From Bacteroidetes bacterium GWB2_32_14 (GTDB lineage Bacteria; Bacteroidota; Bacteroidia; Bacteroidales; UBA12077), in the NCBI GenBank assembly GCA_001768235.1, contig MENK01000004.1, positions 1 through 59,841 of the forward strand: a stretch of 59,841 nucleotides of DNA, in the 5' to 3' direction. This document shows positions 26,025-33,971 of the stretch, piece by piece. Numbering within the stretch: position 1 is the first letter of the stretch; each line of letters begins with the position of its first letter. The notes beneath the pieces were generated by a model, which did no database searches, had not been told where the DNA came from, and saw only the letters and a list, made by a program, of their open reading frames with translations. Position numbers and translations under genes: made by a program.

Positions 26025-27926
26025 ATGAGCGATCAAATAAAACATGAATGTGGTATAGCTTTAATAAGACTGTTAAAACCACTTGAATATTATCAGTCGA
26101 AGTATGGTTCGTGGATGTATGGCTTGCATAAGTTATATTTATTAATGGAGAAACAGCATAATCGCGGACAGGACGGAGCTGGCCTGGCTACATTAAAACT
26201 GAATCCCGTTCCGGGTAGAAAATATATTCATCGTTTTCGCTCAAACGGGGCTACTCCTATTAAAGAAGTATTCGCCGAGGTAAACTCGTATCACGATAAG
26301 GTGATGCAAAAAAATCCTGAATTATTAAACGACCCGGTTTGGGCAAAAGAAAATTTACCTTCTGCTGCAAGTATATACATGGGGCATTTGCGATATGGTA
26401 CTTTTGGTGGTCGCGATATTGAATTCGTTCAGCCATTAATGCGCGAGAATAACTGGAAATCAAGAAACCTTATTTTGGCCGGGAATTTTAACATGACTAA
26501 TGTTGACGAACTTTTTAAAGCTTTAATAGATCTTGGGCAACATCCAAAAGAATATTCTGATACAGTTACTGTACTTGAAAAAGTGGGCCATTTTCTGGAT
26601 GAGGAAAACCAGTTGCTTTTCCGCCAGTATAAAAACGAAGGCTTATCGAACAAGGAAATTTCAGATTTTATTGCAAAGAATCTTGATGTAAAGAAAATAT
26701 TGCAAGAGGCCAGCAGAGATTGGGATGGTGGTTATGCCATGGTTGGAGTAGTTGGCCATGGTGATGCTTTTGTGACACGCGACCCCTGGGGTATTCGGCC
26801 TGCGTTCTATTATCATGACGACGAAATTGTTGTTGTTGCTTCTGAGCGCCCGGTAATTCAAACAGTAATGAATGTAAAAGCAAATAAAATCCACGAGATA
26901 AATCCGGGTGAAGCGTTAATAATTAAAAATGACGGACGTGTTACTTCCGAAGAAATAAGGGTTCCTCAGAAAAGAAGCTCCTGTTCTTTTGAACGGATAT
27001 ATTTCTCCCGTGGCAGCGATATGGATATATACCAGGAACGAAAACAACTGGGTCGATTACTAGTTCCTTCCATTTTAAAAGCCATAAAGTATGATATTGA
27101 AAATACAGTATTTTCATTTATCCCGAATACTGCCGAAACAGCTTTTTATGGAATGGTAGATGGATTAAAAAATCATTTATTACAGGAGCAGAGAAAAGAA
27201 ATCCTTGCTTTGGGAGATAAACTGAACGAAAAAGAATTCGACCGTATCATGTCAGAAAAAATTCGTGTCGAAAAAATAGCTGTAAAAGACATCAAACTTC
27301 GAACATTTATAACCCAGGATAAAGGCAGAAATGATTTGGTTAATCATGTTTACGATATTACTTATGGGACAATCCGCGAGGGATTAGATAACCTGGTTAT
27401 TATTGATGATTCTATTGTCAGGGGAACAACCTTGCGTGAAAGTATTTTAAGAATTCTGGACAGGCTAAAACCAAAGAAAATCATCATAGTTTCTTCTTCG
27501 CCACAAATCAGGTACCCCGATTGCTATGGTATTGATATGGCTAAGCTGGCTGATTTTGTAGCTTTCAGGGCAGCTATTGATTTACTTAAAGAAAGTGGGA
27601 AAGAGCATATTATTAACGACGTGTATAAAAAATCGAAAGCCCAGGAAAACCTTCCTAAAGAAGAGATAGTCAATTTTGTTAAAGAAATTTATAAACCATT
27701 TACACCGGAAGATATATCATTAAAAATAGCAGAATTACTCAAATCAAAAGAAGTAAAGGCAGATGTTGAAATTGTTTTTCAATCAATAGAAGATTTGCAT
27801 GCTGCCTGCCCACAGAATACAGGCGATTGGTACTTTACCGGGAAATACCCTACCCCGGGAGGAAATAAAGTAGCAAATAAATCATTTATAAATTTTATTG
27901 AAGGGAAAAATCAAAGAGCGTACTAA
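26025..27926 (+). CDS. Amidophosphoribosyltransferase-like protein, long form
   Basis: A 633-residue protein with an N-terminal class II glutamine amidotransferase domain. Cys9 in MSDQIKHECGIAL is the probable nucleophile after propeptide removal, and EKQHNRGQDGAGLA follows. The C-terminal phosphoribosyltransferase domain carries the PRPP loop VIIDDSIVRGTTLRESI. PurF makes phosphoribosylamine in purine synthesis. This protein is about 130-150 residues longer than standard PurF, with extra segments in both halves, so it may be the main enzyme or a paralogue of a conventional PurF elsewhere. It is last in the run after the transketolase genes, ending at a strong terminator. Confidence 0.85.
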   Translation: MSDQIKHECGIALIRLLKPLEYYQSKYGSWMYGLHKLYLLMEKQHNRGQDGAGLATLKLNPVPGRKYIHRFRSNGATPIKEVFAEVNSYHDKVMQKNPELLNDPVWAKENLPSAASIYMGHLRYGTFGGRDIEFVQPLMRENNWKSRNLILAGNFNMTNVDELFKALIDLGQHPKEYSDTVTVLEKVGHFLDEENQLLFRQYKNEGLSNKEISDFIAKNLDVKKILQEASRDWDGGYAMVGVVGHGDAFVTRDPWGIRPAFYYHDDEIVVVASERPVIQTVMNVKANKIHEINPGEALIIKNDGRVTSEEIRVPQKRSSCSFERIYFSRGSDMDIYQERKQLGRLLVPSILKAIKYDIENTVFSFIPNTAETAFYGMVDGLKNHLLQEQRKEILALGDKLNEKEFDRIMSEKIRVEKIAVKDIKLRTFITQDKGRNDLVNHVYDITYGTIREGLDNLVIIDDSIVRGTTLRESILRILDRLKPKKIIIVSSSPQIRYPDCYGIDMAKLADFVAFRAAIDLLKESGKEHIINDVYKKSKAQENLPKEEIVNFVKEIYKPFTPEDISLKIAELLKSKEVKADVEIVFQSIEDLHAACPQNTGDWYFTGKYPTPGGNKVANKSFINFIEGKNQRAY

Positions 27927-27939
27927 CTAATTGTTAAAC

Positions 27940-27967
27940 ATAAGGGGCTTTTAATACAGCCCCTTAT
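27940..27967 (+). terminator. Terminator after the PurF-like gene
   Basis: ATAAGGGGCT and AGCCCCTTAT form a 10-bp perfect stem with an 8-nt loop, followed by ATTTTG. It lies between convergent genes and may work in both directions. Confidence 0.75.
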
Positions 27968-28000
27968 ATTTTGTACTAAAGTGTTTTAATTCCTCTGCAA

Positions 28001-28969
28001 CTATTTTTTATGTTTGAATTTATTAAGGAATTTATTTCTGATATAGGTTGTAATATGTCTTTCCTTTTTAACAGGAAAAATATCGTTAATGGTAATCATG
28101 ATACCCGATTCCTCAACTCCGCCAAAAGTATCATTGATAGCTGTCCCGAAAAATTTCATCGATGGTGAAAGATTCATGTATGCATTAATCAGGGGTGGAA
28201 TATTCAGGTTAAATTCACGAACTTTCTTTTGAAGAATCCTGTAGTTTTCTTTATAGTCTTTACCTGTAAAGATGGATTTCATTTTTACTTCGTCAATATT
28301 TAATGTTAATGGTTTTTTAGGTATAACCTGTTTTTCTTTATCCGGAAACTGGCTGTTCAGAAAATATATAATCATGTTACGTGCTTCTTCATTGAAATGA
28401 GGATACATGGTTACTTTCCCGAAGTAATATTTTATCTGCGGATTTTCAATAACTAAAGCACCTAATCCGTCCCAAAGATTATCCAATGCAAATAATGCCT
28501 TACGTCCGGCAGATGCTGACTGAAATTTTGGTTGAATAAACGATCGCCCCAGTTCAATCATGTATGGTAAATAGTTTTTGCTGAATTCTTCAGAAAATTC
28601 AAATAGTTTTGATGTTGCAAGATTGTTTGGATCGCTATTCTGATTGCATACATGAAAACGGTAACCTCCCACAATTTCCTTATCTTCCGGATCCCATGAA
28701 ATCAGTTGCTCGTATGGCTCATCCTGTGTATCAAACTTGTCAATATCAATATCCTTGCCTGTACCACCACCGGCATTTCGAAAAGTAAGTTCTCTCAGCC
28801 GGCCTATTTCAAGCATTACATTTGGAGAATTATGATGATTGATAATATACAACTCATTCCCTCCATTATTTGTTTTTCTAAGAAATTTATCTGTAGTTAA
28901 TTCAGCTTCAATTAATTTCTTATCTATAGGGTTTATTATTTCTTTCATTCTTTCTGAAAATTTAATCAT
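28001..28969 (-). CDS. glsB: GNAT-fold N-acyltransferase, GlsB-like (glycine lipid synthesis)
   Basis: A 322-residue OlsB/hemolysin-type acyltransferase with ELTFRNAGGGTGKDIDIDKFD, YEQLISWDPEDKEIVGGYR, and MIELGRSFIQPKFQS. In Bacteroides, GlsB N-acylates glycine with a 3-hydroxy fatty acid, and GlsA then O-acylates the product to form glycine lipids. The neighbouring PlsC-type gene 32 bp upstream in the same orientation fits that pair exactly. An ornithine-lipid function is the main alternative. The protein is probably a peripheral inner-membrane enzyme. It ends near the PurF terminator. Confidence 0.75.
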   Translation of the reverse strand: MIKFSERMKEIINPIDKKLIEAELTTDKFLRKTNNGGNELYIINHHNSPNVMLEIGRLRELTFRNAGGGTGKDIDIDKFDTQDEPYEQLISWDPEDKEIVGGYRFHVCNQNSDPNNLATSKLFEFSEEFSKNYLPYMIELGRSFIQPKFQSASAGRKALFALDNLWDGLGALVIENPQIKYYFGKVTMYPHFNEEARNMIIYFLNSQFPDKEKQVIPKKPLTLNIDEVKMKSIFTGKDYKENYRILQKKVREFNLNIPPLINAYMNLSPSMKFFGTAINDTFGGVEESGIMITINDIFPVKKERHITTYIRNKFLNKFKHKK

Positions 28970-29001
28970 GTAAATTTAGAAAATTATTTTCTATAAAAGG
29001 A

Positions 29002-29829
29002 TTAACAAAACGCTCTCGAATTATCGGTCTTCAAATTATATACATGTGATTTTACTTTTTGAGCCCATTCGTAAGGACTTAACGACTTGTCAAAAACAGT
29101 ATAAGAAACAGGTTTCCCGAACGTAAGAGTAATGGTTTTTCCTTTTTGCCTGAACATTTCATCCGGTAAATAAAACATTTCCAGATTGGCCTTAATGCCT
29201 AATTTAGTCCGAATGCTCGAAAGATTATAAAAGAATTTTGAATTTTTCCCTTCAATAAACACGGGAATAACATCGCGCTTATGTTGAACGGCCTTTGTTA
29301 TAAAGCTTTTCATCCATTCCAGGTCGGTTATTTTACCATTTATTTTTCTGGAACACATTCCTGCAGGAAAGTTTAATACCTGCAAATCTGATTTGTAAAT
29401 TTCTTCTATTCGTTTTACATATTCTACGGATTGTTTTCCATGTTTATTTACCGGGGCAAATATGGGCTCAAGGTTTTTCAGGTTCATTAAAATATCATTT
29501 ACAAGGAATTGAAGTGATGGATGTTTTTCACCAACAACTTTTGCAAAAACCAAGCCGTCGAAACCTCCTAACGGGTGATTTGCAACAAAAATAAATCTGC
29601 CATTTGCCGGTATATTTTCTATTCCTTTTACTACTATTTGAACTTTAAAATGATCAATAATTGCATTTACAAAATCTAATCCCATTTTATCCCCCAGGAT
29701 TGGTAATGCATCATTAATTTCTTTTTGATGAACTACATGTTCAATATATCTGTATATGAACCCAGGGATAAGTTTTGCTACTTTGGGGTTCTTTTCCTTA
29801 AAAATCTCCCTGATATTTATTTTTTCCAT
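29002..29829 (-). CDS. glsA: PlsC-type O-acyltransferase, GlsA-like (glycine lipid synthesis)
   Basis: A 275-residue lysophospholipid acyltransferase relative. The acyltransferase motif is ANHPLGGFDGLVF, a stretched HxxxxD typical of the GlsA/hemolysin-fused branch. The second motif is NFPAGMCSRK, where canonical enzymes have EGTR, and VIPVFIEGKNSKFFYNL is the fourth. It precedes the GlsB-like gene on the same strand, so the two likely form a glycine lipid operon. Glycine lipids are membrane components and precursors of flavolipin-like compounds. The function is inferred from pairing and motif form. Confidence 0.72.
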   Translation of the reverse strand: MEKINIREIFKEKNPKVAKLIPGFIYRYIEHVVHQKEINDALPILGDKMGLDFVNAIIDHFKVQIVVKGIENIPANGRFIFVANHPLGGFDGLVFAKVVGEKHPSLQFLVNDILMNLKNLEPIFAPVNKHGKQSVEYVKRIEEIYKSDLQVLNFPAGMCSRKINGKITDLEWMKSFITKAVQHKRDVIPVFIEGKNSKFFYNLSSIRTKLGIKANLEMFYLPDEMFRQKGKTITLTFGKPVSYTVFDKSLSPYEWAQKVKSHVYNLKTDNSRAFC

Positions 29830-29956
29830 AATAAAAATGTCTTTCCAAAATTCTTTCCAAAATAAAACAAATATTTTTTAAAAAATTAAACTAACCTGAA
29901 AATTCAGAATATTTATACTTTCTAAATTAGTCGGTGGTTATTGAACACCTTTATTT

Positions 29957-30202
29957 ATGATTGTTTTGGAGATTTTTAATTTGAATCGTGTTGCCCTGAT
30001 TGCTCATAAAGAAATAGAAGATATGTTTTGGGAAGCAAAGAATAAAGCCGCCGCAGCTAAATTTCTTTACCTCGATGAGAAACTCCCTGTCAGGGAAATA
30101 TTGAAATCGCTGTTAGCGGTTCGTTGTTTGATGTGTTTCTTAAATGTCAACTACTTTCTTGACAGTATTCCAATTTCTTGTCGTAATGTTTTTCCCGAAT
30201 AG
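29957..30202 (+). pseudogene. Possible truncated ORF at the edge of the cassette island
   Basis: An 81-codon plus-strand frame. The first 50 residues look protein-like (EIEDMFWEAKNKAAAAKF, then YLDEKLPVREIL). The frame then crosses a CTGTTAGCGG motif at 30110-30119 and runs antisense into the DUF1697 gene, where the composition is no longer protein-like. It could be the 5' remnant of a gene cut by arrival of the island, or chance. I do not recognise the family. Confidence 0.25.
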
Positions 30203-30673
30203 CTTTTCCAGGTCGTCCATTCCTTTTCGGGTGTTCGTGGCCGTAAGGTCCAAAACACTCAAAATTGTTTTATTTTGGATGGAAATGATTTTAAACGTTT
30301 TGTCCTCTGAAAAATATGGTACGGTTAACTCGATTTCAGGAGTGTTTTTTAAAAATGAAACATAGAGACGGATATCTTTATGGACATTTATTGTTACAAA
30401 AGGGTTTTCGTTTACCAAGTCAGAGATTTCCTTTCGGGTTCTTAAAATCACAGGAACAGGAAATCCAAACGATTGTGAAAGAAAACGTTCTATCTTGTGT
30501 TCCAGTTCCTGGATATTTGTCTGTTTTGCTTCAAACACAAAGTTTCCAGTGTTCAACAAAGTTCTTACATTATCACAACCTATTTCAGCCAATTTATCAC
30601 GTAGTTCTGCCATTGGCACTTTATGGTGTCCACCAACATTAATACCCCTGAGAAATCCTGTTAATGTCATCAT
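30140..30673 (-). CDS. DUF1697 family protein
   Basis: A 177-residue cytoplasmic protein of the DUF1697 family. It shows the typical start TLTGFLRGINVGGHHKVPM, then ELRDKLAEIGCDNVRTLLNTGN, and a C-terminal NTRKGMDDLEKLFGKNITTRNW. The open frame extends 44 codons upstream through a cassette repeat, so the start is set at the first of two adjacent ATGs (30673/30670). The function of the family is unknown; it often sits among mobile accessory genes. Here it is the most distal recognised cargo of a minus-strand cassette series. Confidence 0.8.
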   Translation of the reverse strand: MMTLTGFLRGINVGGHHKVPMAELRDKLAEIGCDNVRTLLNTGNFVFEAKQTNIQELEHKIERFLSQSFGFPVPVILRTRKEISDLVNENPFVTINVHKDIRLYVSFLKNTPEIELTVPYFSEDKTFKIISIQNKTILSVLDLTATNTRKGMDDLEKLFGKNITTRNWNTVKKVVDI

Positions 30674-30717
30674 ACAATCATTTTTATCAAATAAGCATAA
30701 GTTTGTGTCTAAAATAT

Positions 30718-30846
30718 AACGATCCCGGCATAGGAAAAGTGTGGGAATTTTGCCCGGTGTTTCTGTTCGCCCATTATAAAGTTTAAAGATAGTTAAAAAT
30801 GCCAAAAAAACCGCTGAACCCCGCCTAAAATGTGAGCCAATGCTAG
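30718..30846 (-). repeat. Cassette-boundary repeat B
   Basis: About 130 bp between DUF1697 and HepT. It carries the family core CGCCCATTATAAAGTTTAAA and the GAACCCCGCCTAAAATGTGA segment also seen, with changes, in the repeats at 32894, 33826 and 34728. The arms are imperfectly complementary. It belongs to the attC-like series of the island. Confidence 0.55.
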
Positions 30847-30860
30847 GTTTTGTGCCGCTT

Positions 30861-31211
30861 TTAGCTTTCGATTTCTAAAATGTCTTTTATTTGGCTTAGA
30901 TTTTCAGGAAGATAATTTGATACAATATCCCAAACAATTTCATAGTCAACACCAAAATATTCATGAATAGCTTTGTTTCTCATTCTATACATTTCATCCC
31001 AAGGTACAGAAGAATATTTTTCTCTGATATTTATTGGAATTTTATTTGAAGCTTCCCCAATAATTTCAAGGTTTCTAATAACTGCATCAACTGTCTTGTC
31101 ATCGTTTTTAAAGTCATCAAAATTATACGAATTTGTATAATTTAGTATTTTTGATATTGATTCAACAATATCTTCGATAAAATGTATATAAGTCCTTTCA
31201 GATTTTTTCAC
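30861..31211 (-). CDS. HepT-like ribonuclease toxin
   Basis: A 116-residue all-helical HEPN protein. The catalytic Rx4-6H motif is R78-NKAI-H83 with the following Tyr (RNKAIHEYFG). HepT is an RNase whose activity is blocked by adenylylation by its MntA partner. The start is a GTG overlapping the MntA stop by 4 bp, so translation is coupled and the partner is made first. It is one cargo unit of the island. Confidence 0.85.
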   Translation of the reverse strand: MKKSERTYIHFIEDIVESISKILNYTNSYNFDDFKNDDKTVDAVIRNLEIIGEASNKIPINIREKYSSVPWDEMYRMRNKAIHEYFGVDYEIVWDIVSNYLPENLSQIKDILEIES

Positions 31212-31498
31212 AAAAATAATGTTTGATTTATAATTCTATCTTTTAGTTGTTTTTTCAAAGCTTTCCTTGTCACAAGGTCCACTTTTCTATTAAAAATATC
31301 TTCCAGGTACTTTTCAAGTGTAAAAAATTTCCACCCAATGGGTTTTTCAAATTCAACCAGAATGTCTATATCACTATCTTCATTTTGCTCATTATCAGAA
31401 TAAGAACCAAACAAACCAATTTCCTTCACATTATAATCTCTGTATAAGACTGGTTTCAATTCAGTTAATTTGCTTAATATTTCATTCTTTGTCAACAT
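31208..31498 (-). CDS. MntA-like nucleotidyltransferase antitoxin
   Basis: A 96-residue minimal nucleotidyltransferase with GLFGSYSDNEQNEDSDIDIL: the G31-S32 motif and the two metal-binding aspartates D43 and D45. It adenylylates HepT at the Tyr of its active motif, neutralising the toxin (type VII system). The start at 31498 is preferred; a longer frame reads through a cassette repeat. It forms an operon with HepT. Confidence 0.85.
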   Translation of the reverse strand: MLTKNEILSKLTELKPVLYRDYNVKEIGLFGSYSDNEQNEDSDIDILVEFEKPIGWKFFTLEKYLEDIFNRKVDLVTRKALKKQLKDRIINQTLFL

Positions 31499-31561
31499 GT
31501 GAGCAATATACAAAAAAATGTTTATATAAGTATTTTTTGTCCGAAAAAAGGGGGCATTAAA

Positions 31562-31631
31562 CCTAACGATGGCGGTATGAAACGCTCGAAAACCCACTGA
31601 AACCGACATGTTTTATGACCGCTTGTTAGCG
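31562..31631 (-). repeat. Cassette-boundary repeat C, 70 bp palindrome
   Basis: The left edge CCTAACGATGGCGGTATGAA and the right edge ATGACCGCTTGTTAGCGG are imperfect complements: CTAAC with GGCGGT against ACCGC with GTTAG. The size and CTAAC/GTTAG ends resemble integron attC sites, although the bases after GTT do not fit the canonical RRRY. Confidence 0.6.
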
Positions 31632-31686
31632 GTAGTTCTTATTTGTTCAGTGTTTTTATTTCGTTTGTAATACATTCCTGCTATTC

Positions 31687-32133
31687 CTATAAATCCTTTT
31701 TAAGATAAATCATATCAACAAGTTGTATGTCGCCATCGAAAATAGGGTGGTCGTAATTGTCTGTAAAAAAATTCTTTACCCGATATGATTTTTCAAATCC
31801 ACAACTTTCATAAAACGACAAGATTGTCGGCGTTTCGCCTGTCCCGACAAGCATTGTTTTGTAGTCGTTTTTGTAGAAATCAAAAATGAAATTTATCAAT
31901 GCTCTGCCGTACCCTTTGCCTTGATATTTCTCGTATGTCGCTATGTTTTTCAACTCGCAGGTTTCGCTATTTATCGGCACTACAACGCAAACACTTTTCA
32001 AATCATAGTCATATAAAGCAAACAAGTCTCCACTCGGCAAATACTTGTCAATCATATTTTCCTGCTCGTCTGCCAACAACAATAAGTCAAGGAACTGTTT
32101 CTTATTTTCGATAATTTTTTCTATTTTCAACAT
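31687..32133 (-). CDS. GNAT family N-acetyltransferase
   Basis: A 148-residue single GNAT domain. The acetyl-CoA pyrophosphate loop is [15 protein letters not shown], preceded by the strand [11 protein letters not shown] and followed by [20 protein letters not shown]. The acceptor is unknown. It is a lone cargo gene in the island, with repeat C downstream. About 285 bp of AT-rich sequence separates it from the upstream NTF2-like gene. Confidence 0.85.
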   Translation of the reverse strand: MLKIEKIIENKKQFLDLLLLADEQENMIDKYLPSGDLFALYDYDLKSVCVVVPINSETCELKNIATYEKYQGKGYGRALINFIFDFYKNDYKTMLVGTGETPTILSFYESCGFEKSYRVKNFFTDNYDHPIFDGDIQLVDMIYLKKDL

Positions 32134-32339
32134 ATCTCTGTTGTTTCCTAATTTGTCAAGTTTTATTTTCCGTAGTATCGCCCTGGCTAAGCGGAATATG
32201 TATTAAAAATTAAAAAATGCTAAGCGTCATTTACTCGCTCTCGCTTATGAGAAAAGTTGTAATGGCGCTTTCTTTATTCGGGCAACTTGCCTTGTCGGCA
32301 GGCAGGTTTGTAATTGCCATTATTTTAGAAAAACTAAAA

Positions 32340-32360
32340 AGCTGAATTGCAAATTCAGCT
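32340..32360 (-). terminator. Terminator after the NTF2-like gene
   Basis: On the minus strand AGCTGAATT, a TGC loop and AATTCAGCT form a perfect 9-bp stem followed by TTTTTAGTTTTT. The rest of 32134-32418 holds no gene. It contains a CCTGCCTGCC-type palindrome (about 32286-32307) but no clear boundary repeat of the series. Confidence 0.7.
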
Positions 32361-32418
32361 TAGTACAGGGAATGTTAATATTTTATTCATAAACAATCAA
32401 AAAGTTGAGAAAGTGAAA

Positions 32419-32811
32419 TTAATCAACAGAGGGTTTAGTCAACGACCAATGACTGTGGATGATTTTCCACTCGTTATTTTCTTCAAGCCGATACACTTCT
32501 GTACAATTCTCTTTCCAGAGCGTTTCGCCTGAGTATGAATGCAGGTTGTAGGTTAGAACGGCCATAGTACTGGTTGATTGTACAACGGGATTTATCATTT
32601 CGAATTTATCCATTTTTACTTTTCCCCGCATGCTTTCATACAACTCTTTTACCTTGTCCCAACCGTCAAGTCGCCTTTCATGTGCAGGGTCGAAATAAGT
32701 AAAGTCCTTTGAATAAAGTTCGAGATAGGGGGATGGATTACCATTGTGCCACGCATCAAGAGCCGCTGTCTCCAAAGCAATGATTGTTTCTGTAATAGTA
32801 AGCTTATCCAT
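32419..32811 (-). CDS. NTF2-like (SnoaL/DUF4440-type) protein
   Basis: A 130-residue cone-shaped NTF2-like fold. It has an N-terminal helix with LETAALDAWHNGN, then YLELYSKDFTYFDPA, and C-terminal antiparallel strands ending EWKIIHSHWS. Such proteins include polyketide cyclases, isomerases and binding proteins; the residues visible do not pick one. It is a single-gene cargo unit with its own terminator, with a cassette repeat upstream. Confidence 0.75.
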   Translation of the reverse strand: MDKLTITETIIALETAALDAWHNGNPSPYLELYSKDFTYFDPAHERRLDGWDKVKELYESMRGKVKMDKFEMINPVVQSTSTMAVLTYNLHSYSGETLWKENCTEVYRLEENNEWKIIHSHWSLTKPSVD

Positions 32812-32893
32812 GATATTTTATATTGAATTGATAATTATTTTGTTTTGAGATTAATATTGCACAATTTGTCATTTAGGGCGCATTTTGCATGAT

Positions 32894-33029
32894 GCACAAC
32901 GGTCTTTGGCCACGTTTTGTGCGGGTTTTCGCCATTCATAGCTATCCGTTAATAAAGTTTAAAAGTAGTAAAAATGTTTGAGTATTCCTTCACCCCGCAT
33001 AAAATGTGAAGCGCTGTTTTAGCCTGTGC
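32894..33029 (-). repeat. Cassette-boundary repeat E
   Basis: About 136 bp with ends GCACAACGG and CCTGTGC. Inner arms TTTTGTGCGGGTTTTCGCC and CACCCCGCATAAAATGTGA pair imperfectly. The core TAATAAAGTTTAAAAGTAGT is shared with repeats B and F. Confidence 0.55.
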
Positions 33030-33049
33030 CAAAACCCCATCAAGAGTTT

Positions 33050-33220
33050 TTATTTGCCTGTCAATACCTTTTTGGCAGTCCTTTTTAGTTTTAGCGATTT
33101 CTGTTTCTTCAATTCCTTTTTCTTTCTAAAGAATTCACTTAAAGCTTTTTCTTCAGAACTTGACAAAGGTTCTTGACTTCCAATAAAATCTACATCCAGT
33201 TCTTTTTTCCTTGTTTTCAT
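33050..33220 (-). CDS. Small basic 56-residue protein, partner of the GNAT-like gene
   Basis: This short gene encodes 56 residues starting MKTRKKELDVDFIGSQEPLS and ending in a very basic tail (KKKELKKQKSLKLKRTAKK). Its ATG shares one base with the TAA of the upstream gene, so the two are translationally coupled. The acidic/aliphatic head DVDFIGSQ and lysine-rich tail suggest a binding partner or antitoxin-like peptide. I do not recognise a named family. Confidence that it is real comes from the tight coupling and sensible composition. Confidence 0.6.
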   Translation of the reverse strand: MKTRKKELDVDFIGSQEPLSSSEEKALSEFFRKKKELKKQKSLKLKRTAKKVLTGK

Positions 33221-33753
33221 TAATTATTGGTTTTAAAGTATTTGTCAATCAGTTTCAGTGCAGCTTGTGTTTCAATTATCATTAATCTTCCACCAAAATG
33301 GAATGCACCCAAAGTTTCTTCATAGTGTTTAATAAGTTGGGTTTTTGCAATAAATGCTAAATTTCCGTCGTGTCCTCTTTGAAATGATAGTTTACATGCA
33401 AACGCAACTAAATTTCCTGGTACACCTGCATACATTTTTATTTTTCCTTTGTTAAATGGTGCGCTTTCAATTAAATGCATATAAACATGGTCAGATTTAA
33501 CTTGTACACTTAATAAACCTTGAATAATATTCGGATTATTTACAATGGTAAGTTTATAAACTTCTCTTTCAGGTTGTTTAAATTCAGTCAACCAATTAAA
33601 AACCCAACCATTTTTCTTTGTAGTTACTTTAAGGTCAGCTTGTGTAACAATAGAAACTTCAGTCGGGAAACTATCTCCTGTTACAATATTTTCAATTGAA
33701 TGGGTAAGTTTGTCAACAATGAAGTCTAATTCTATTTCTTTCCTTTTGGCCAT
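33220..33753 (-). CDS. GNAT-fold-like protein of unknown function
   Basis: A 177-residue protein starting MAKRKEIELDFIVDKLTHS. The second half follows acetyltransferase topology: HLIESAPFNKGK, then YAGVPGNLVAFACKLSFQRG, which aligns with the acetyl-CoA-binding loop and helix. FIAKTQLIKHYEETLGA comes near the end. The acetyl-CoA loop itself (Q/RxxGxG/A) is degenerate, so catalysis is uncertain. Together with the coupled 56-residue gene it forms a two-gene cargo unit bracketed by repeats, reminiscent of toxin-antitoxin modules; this is inference. Confidence 0.7.
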   Translation of the reverse strand: MAKRKEIELDFIVDKLTHSIENIVTGDSFPTEVSIVTQADLKVTTKKNGWVFNWLTEFKQPEREVYKLTIVNNPNIIQGLLSVQVKSDHVYMHLIESAPFNKGKIKMYAGVPGNLVAFACKLSFQRGHDGNLAFIAKTQLIKHYEETLGAFHFGGRLMIIETQAALKLIDKYFKTNN

Positions 33754-33825
33754 ACTACAAATATACTAAAAAAGCTTTAAGTTTTCCCAAAAAAGTAGTG
33801 TTTCATGGCTATTTTTGGTATTGGC

Positions 33826-33960
33826 TACAATGGTCCGCAGCTAGGTTTTGTGCGGGTTTTCGCCCGGCGTTCCAATCAGCCCATTGTAAAGTTTAAAAAT
33901 AGTAAAAAATGTTTGCAAAACAAGAAACCCCGCATGTTTTGTGATGCCGGGCTGGGTATA
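33826..33960 (-). repeat. Cassette-boundary repeat F
   Basis: About 135 bp. Inner arms GGTTTTGTGCGGGTTTTCGC and AAACCCCGCATGTTTTGTGA pair imperfectly. The core CAGCCCATTGTAAAGTTTAA is shared with repeats B and G. It lies between HigA and the GNAT-like gene. Confidence 0.6.
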
Positions 33961-33971
33961 GTTGCATAGTC

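Noticed and set aside
30674-30805. N-terminal extension of the DUF1697 gene by 44 codons
   Set aside because: The added codons translate a cassette repeat, and family members start at TLTGFLRG-like sequence.
31499-31609. N-terminal extension of the MntA-like protein
   Set aside because: It reads through boundary repeat C and gives a sequence unlike the family start.
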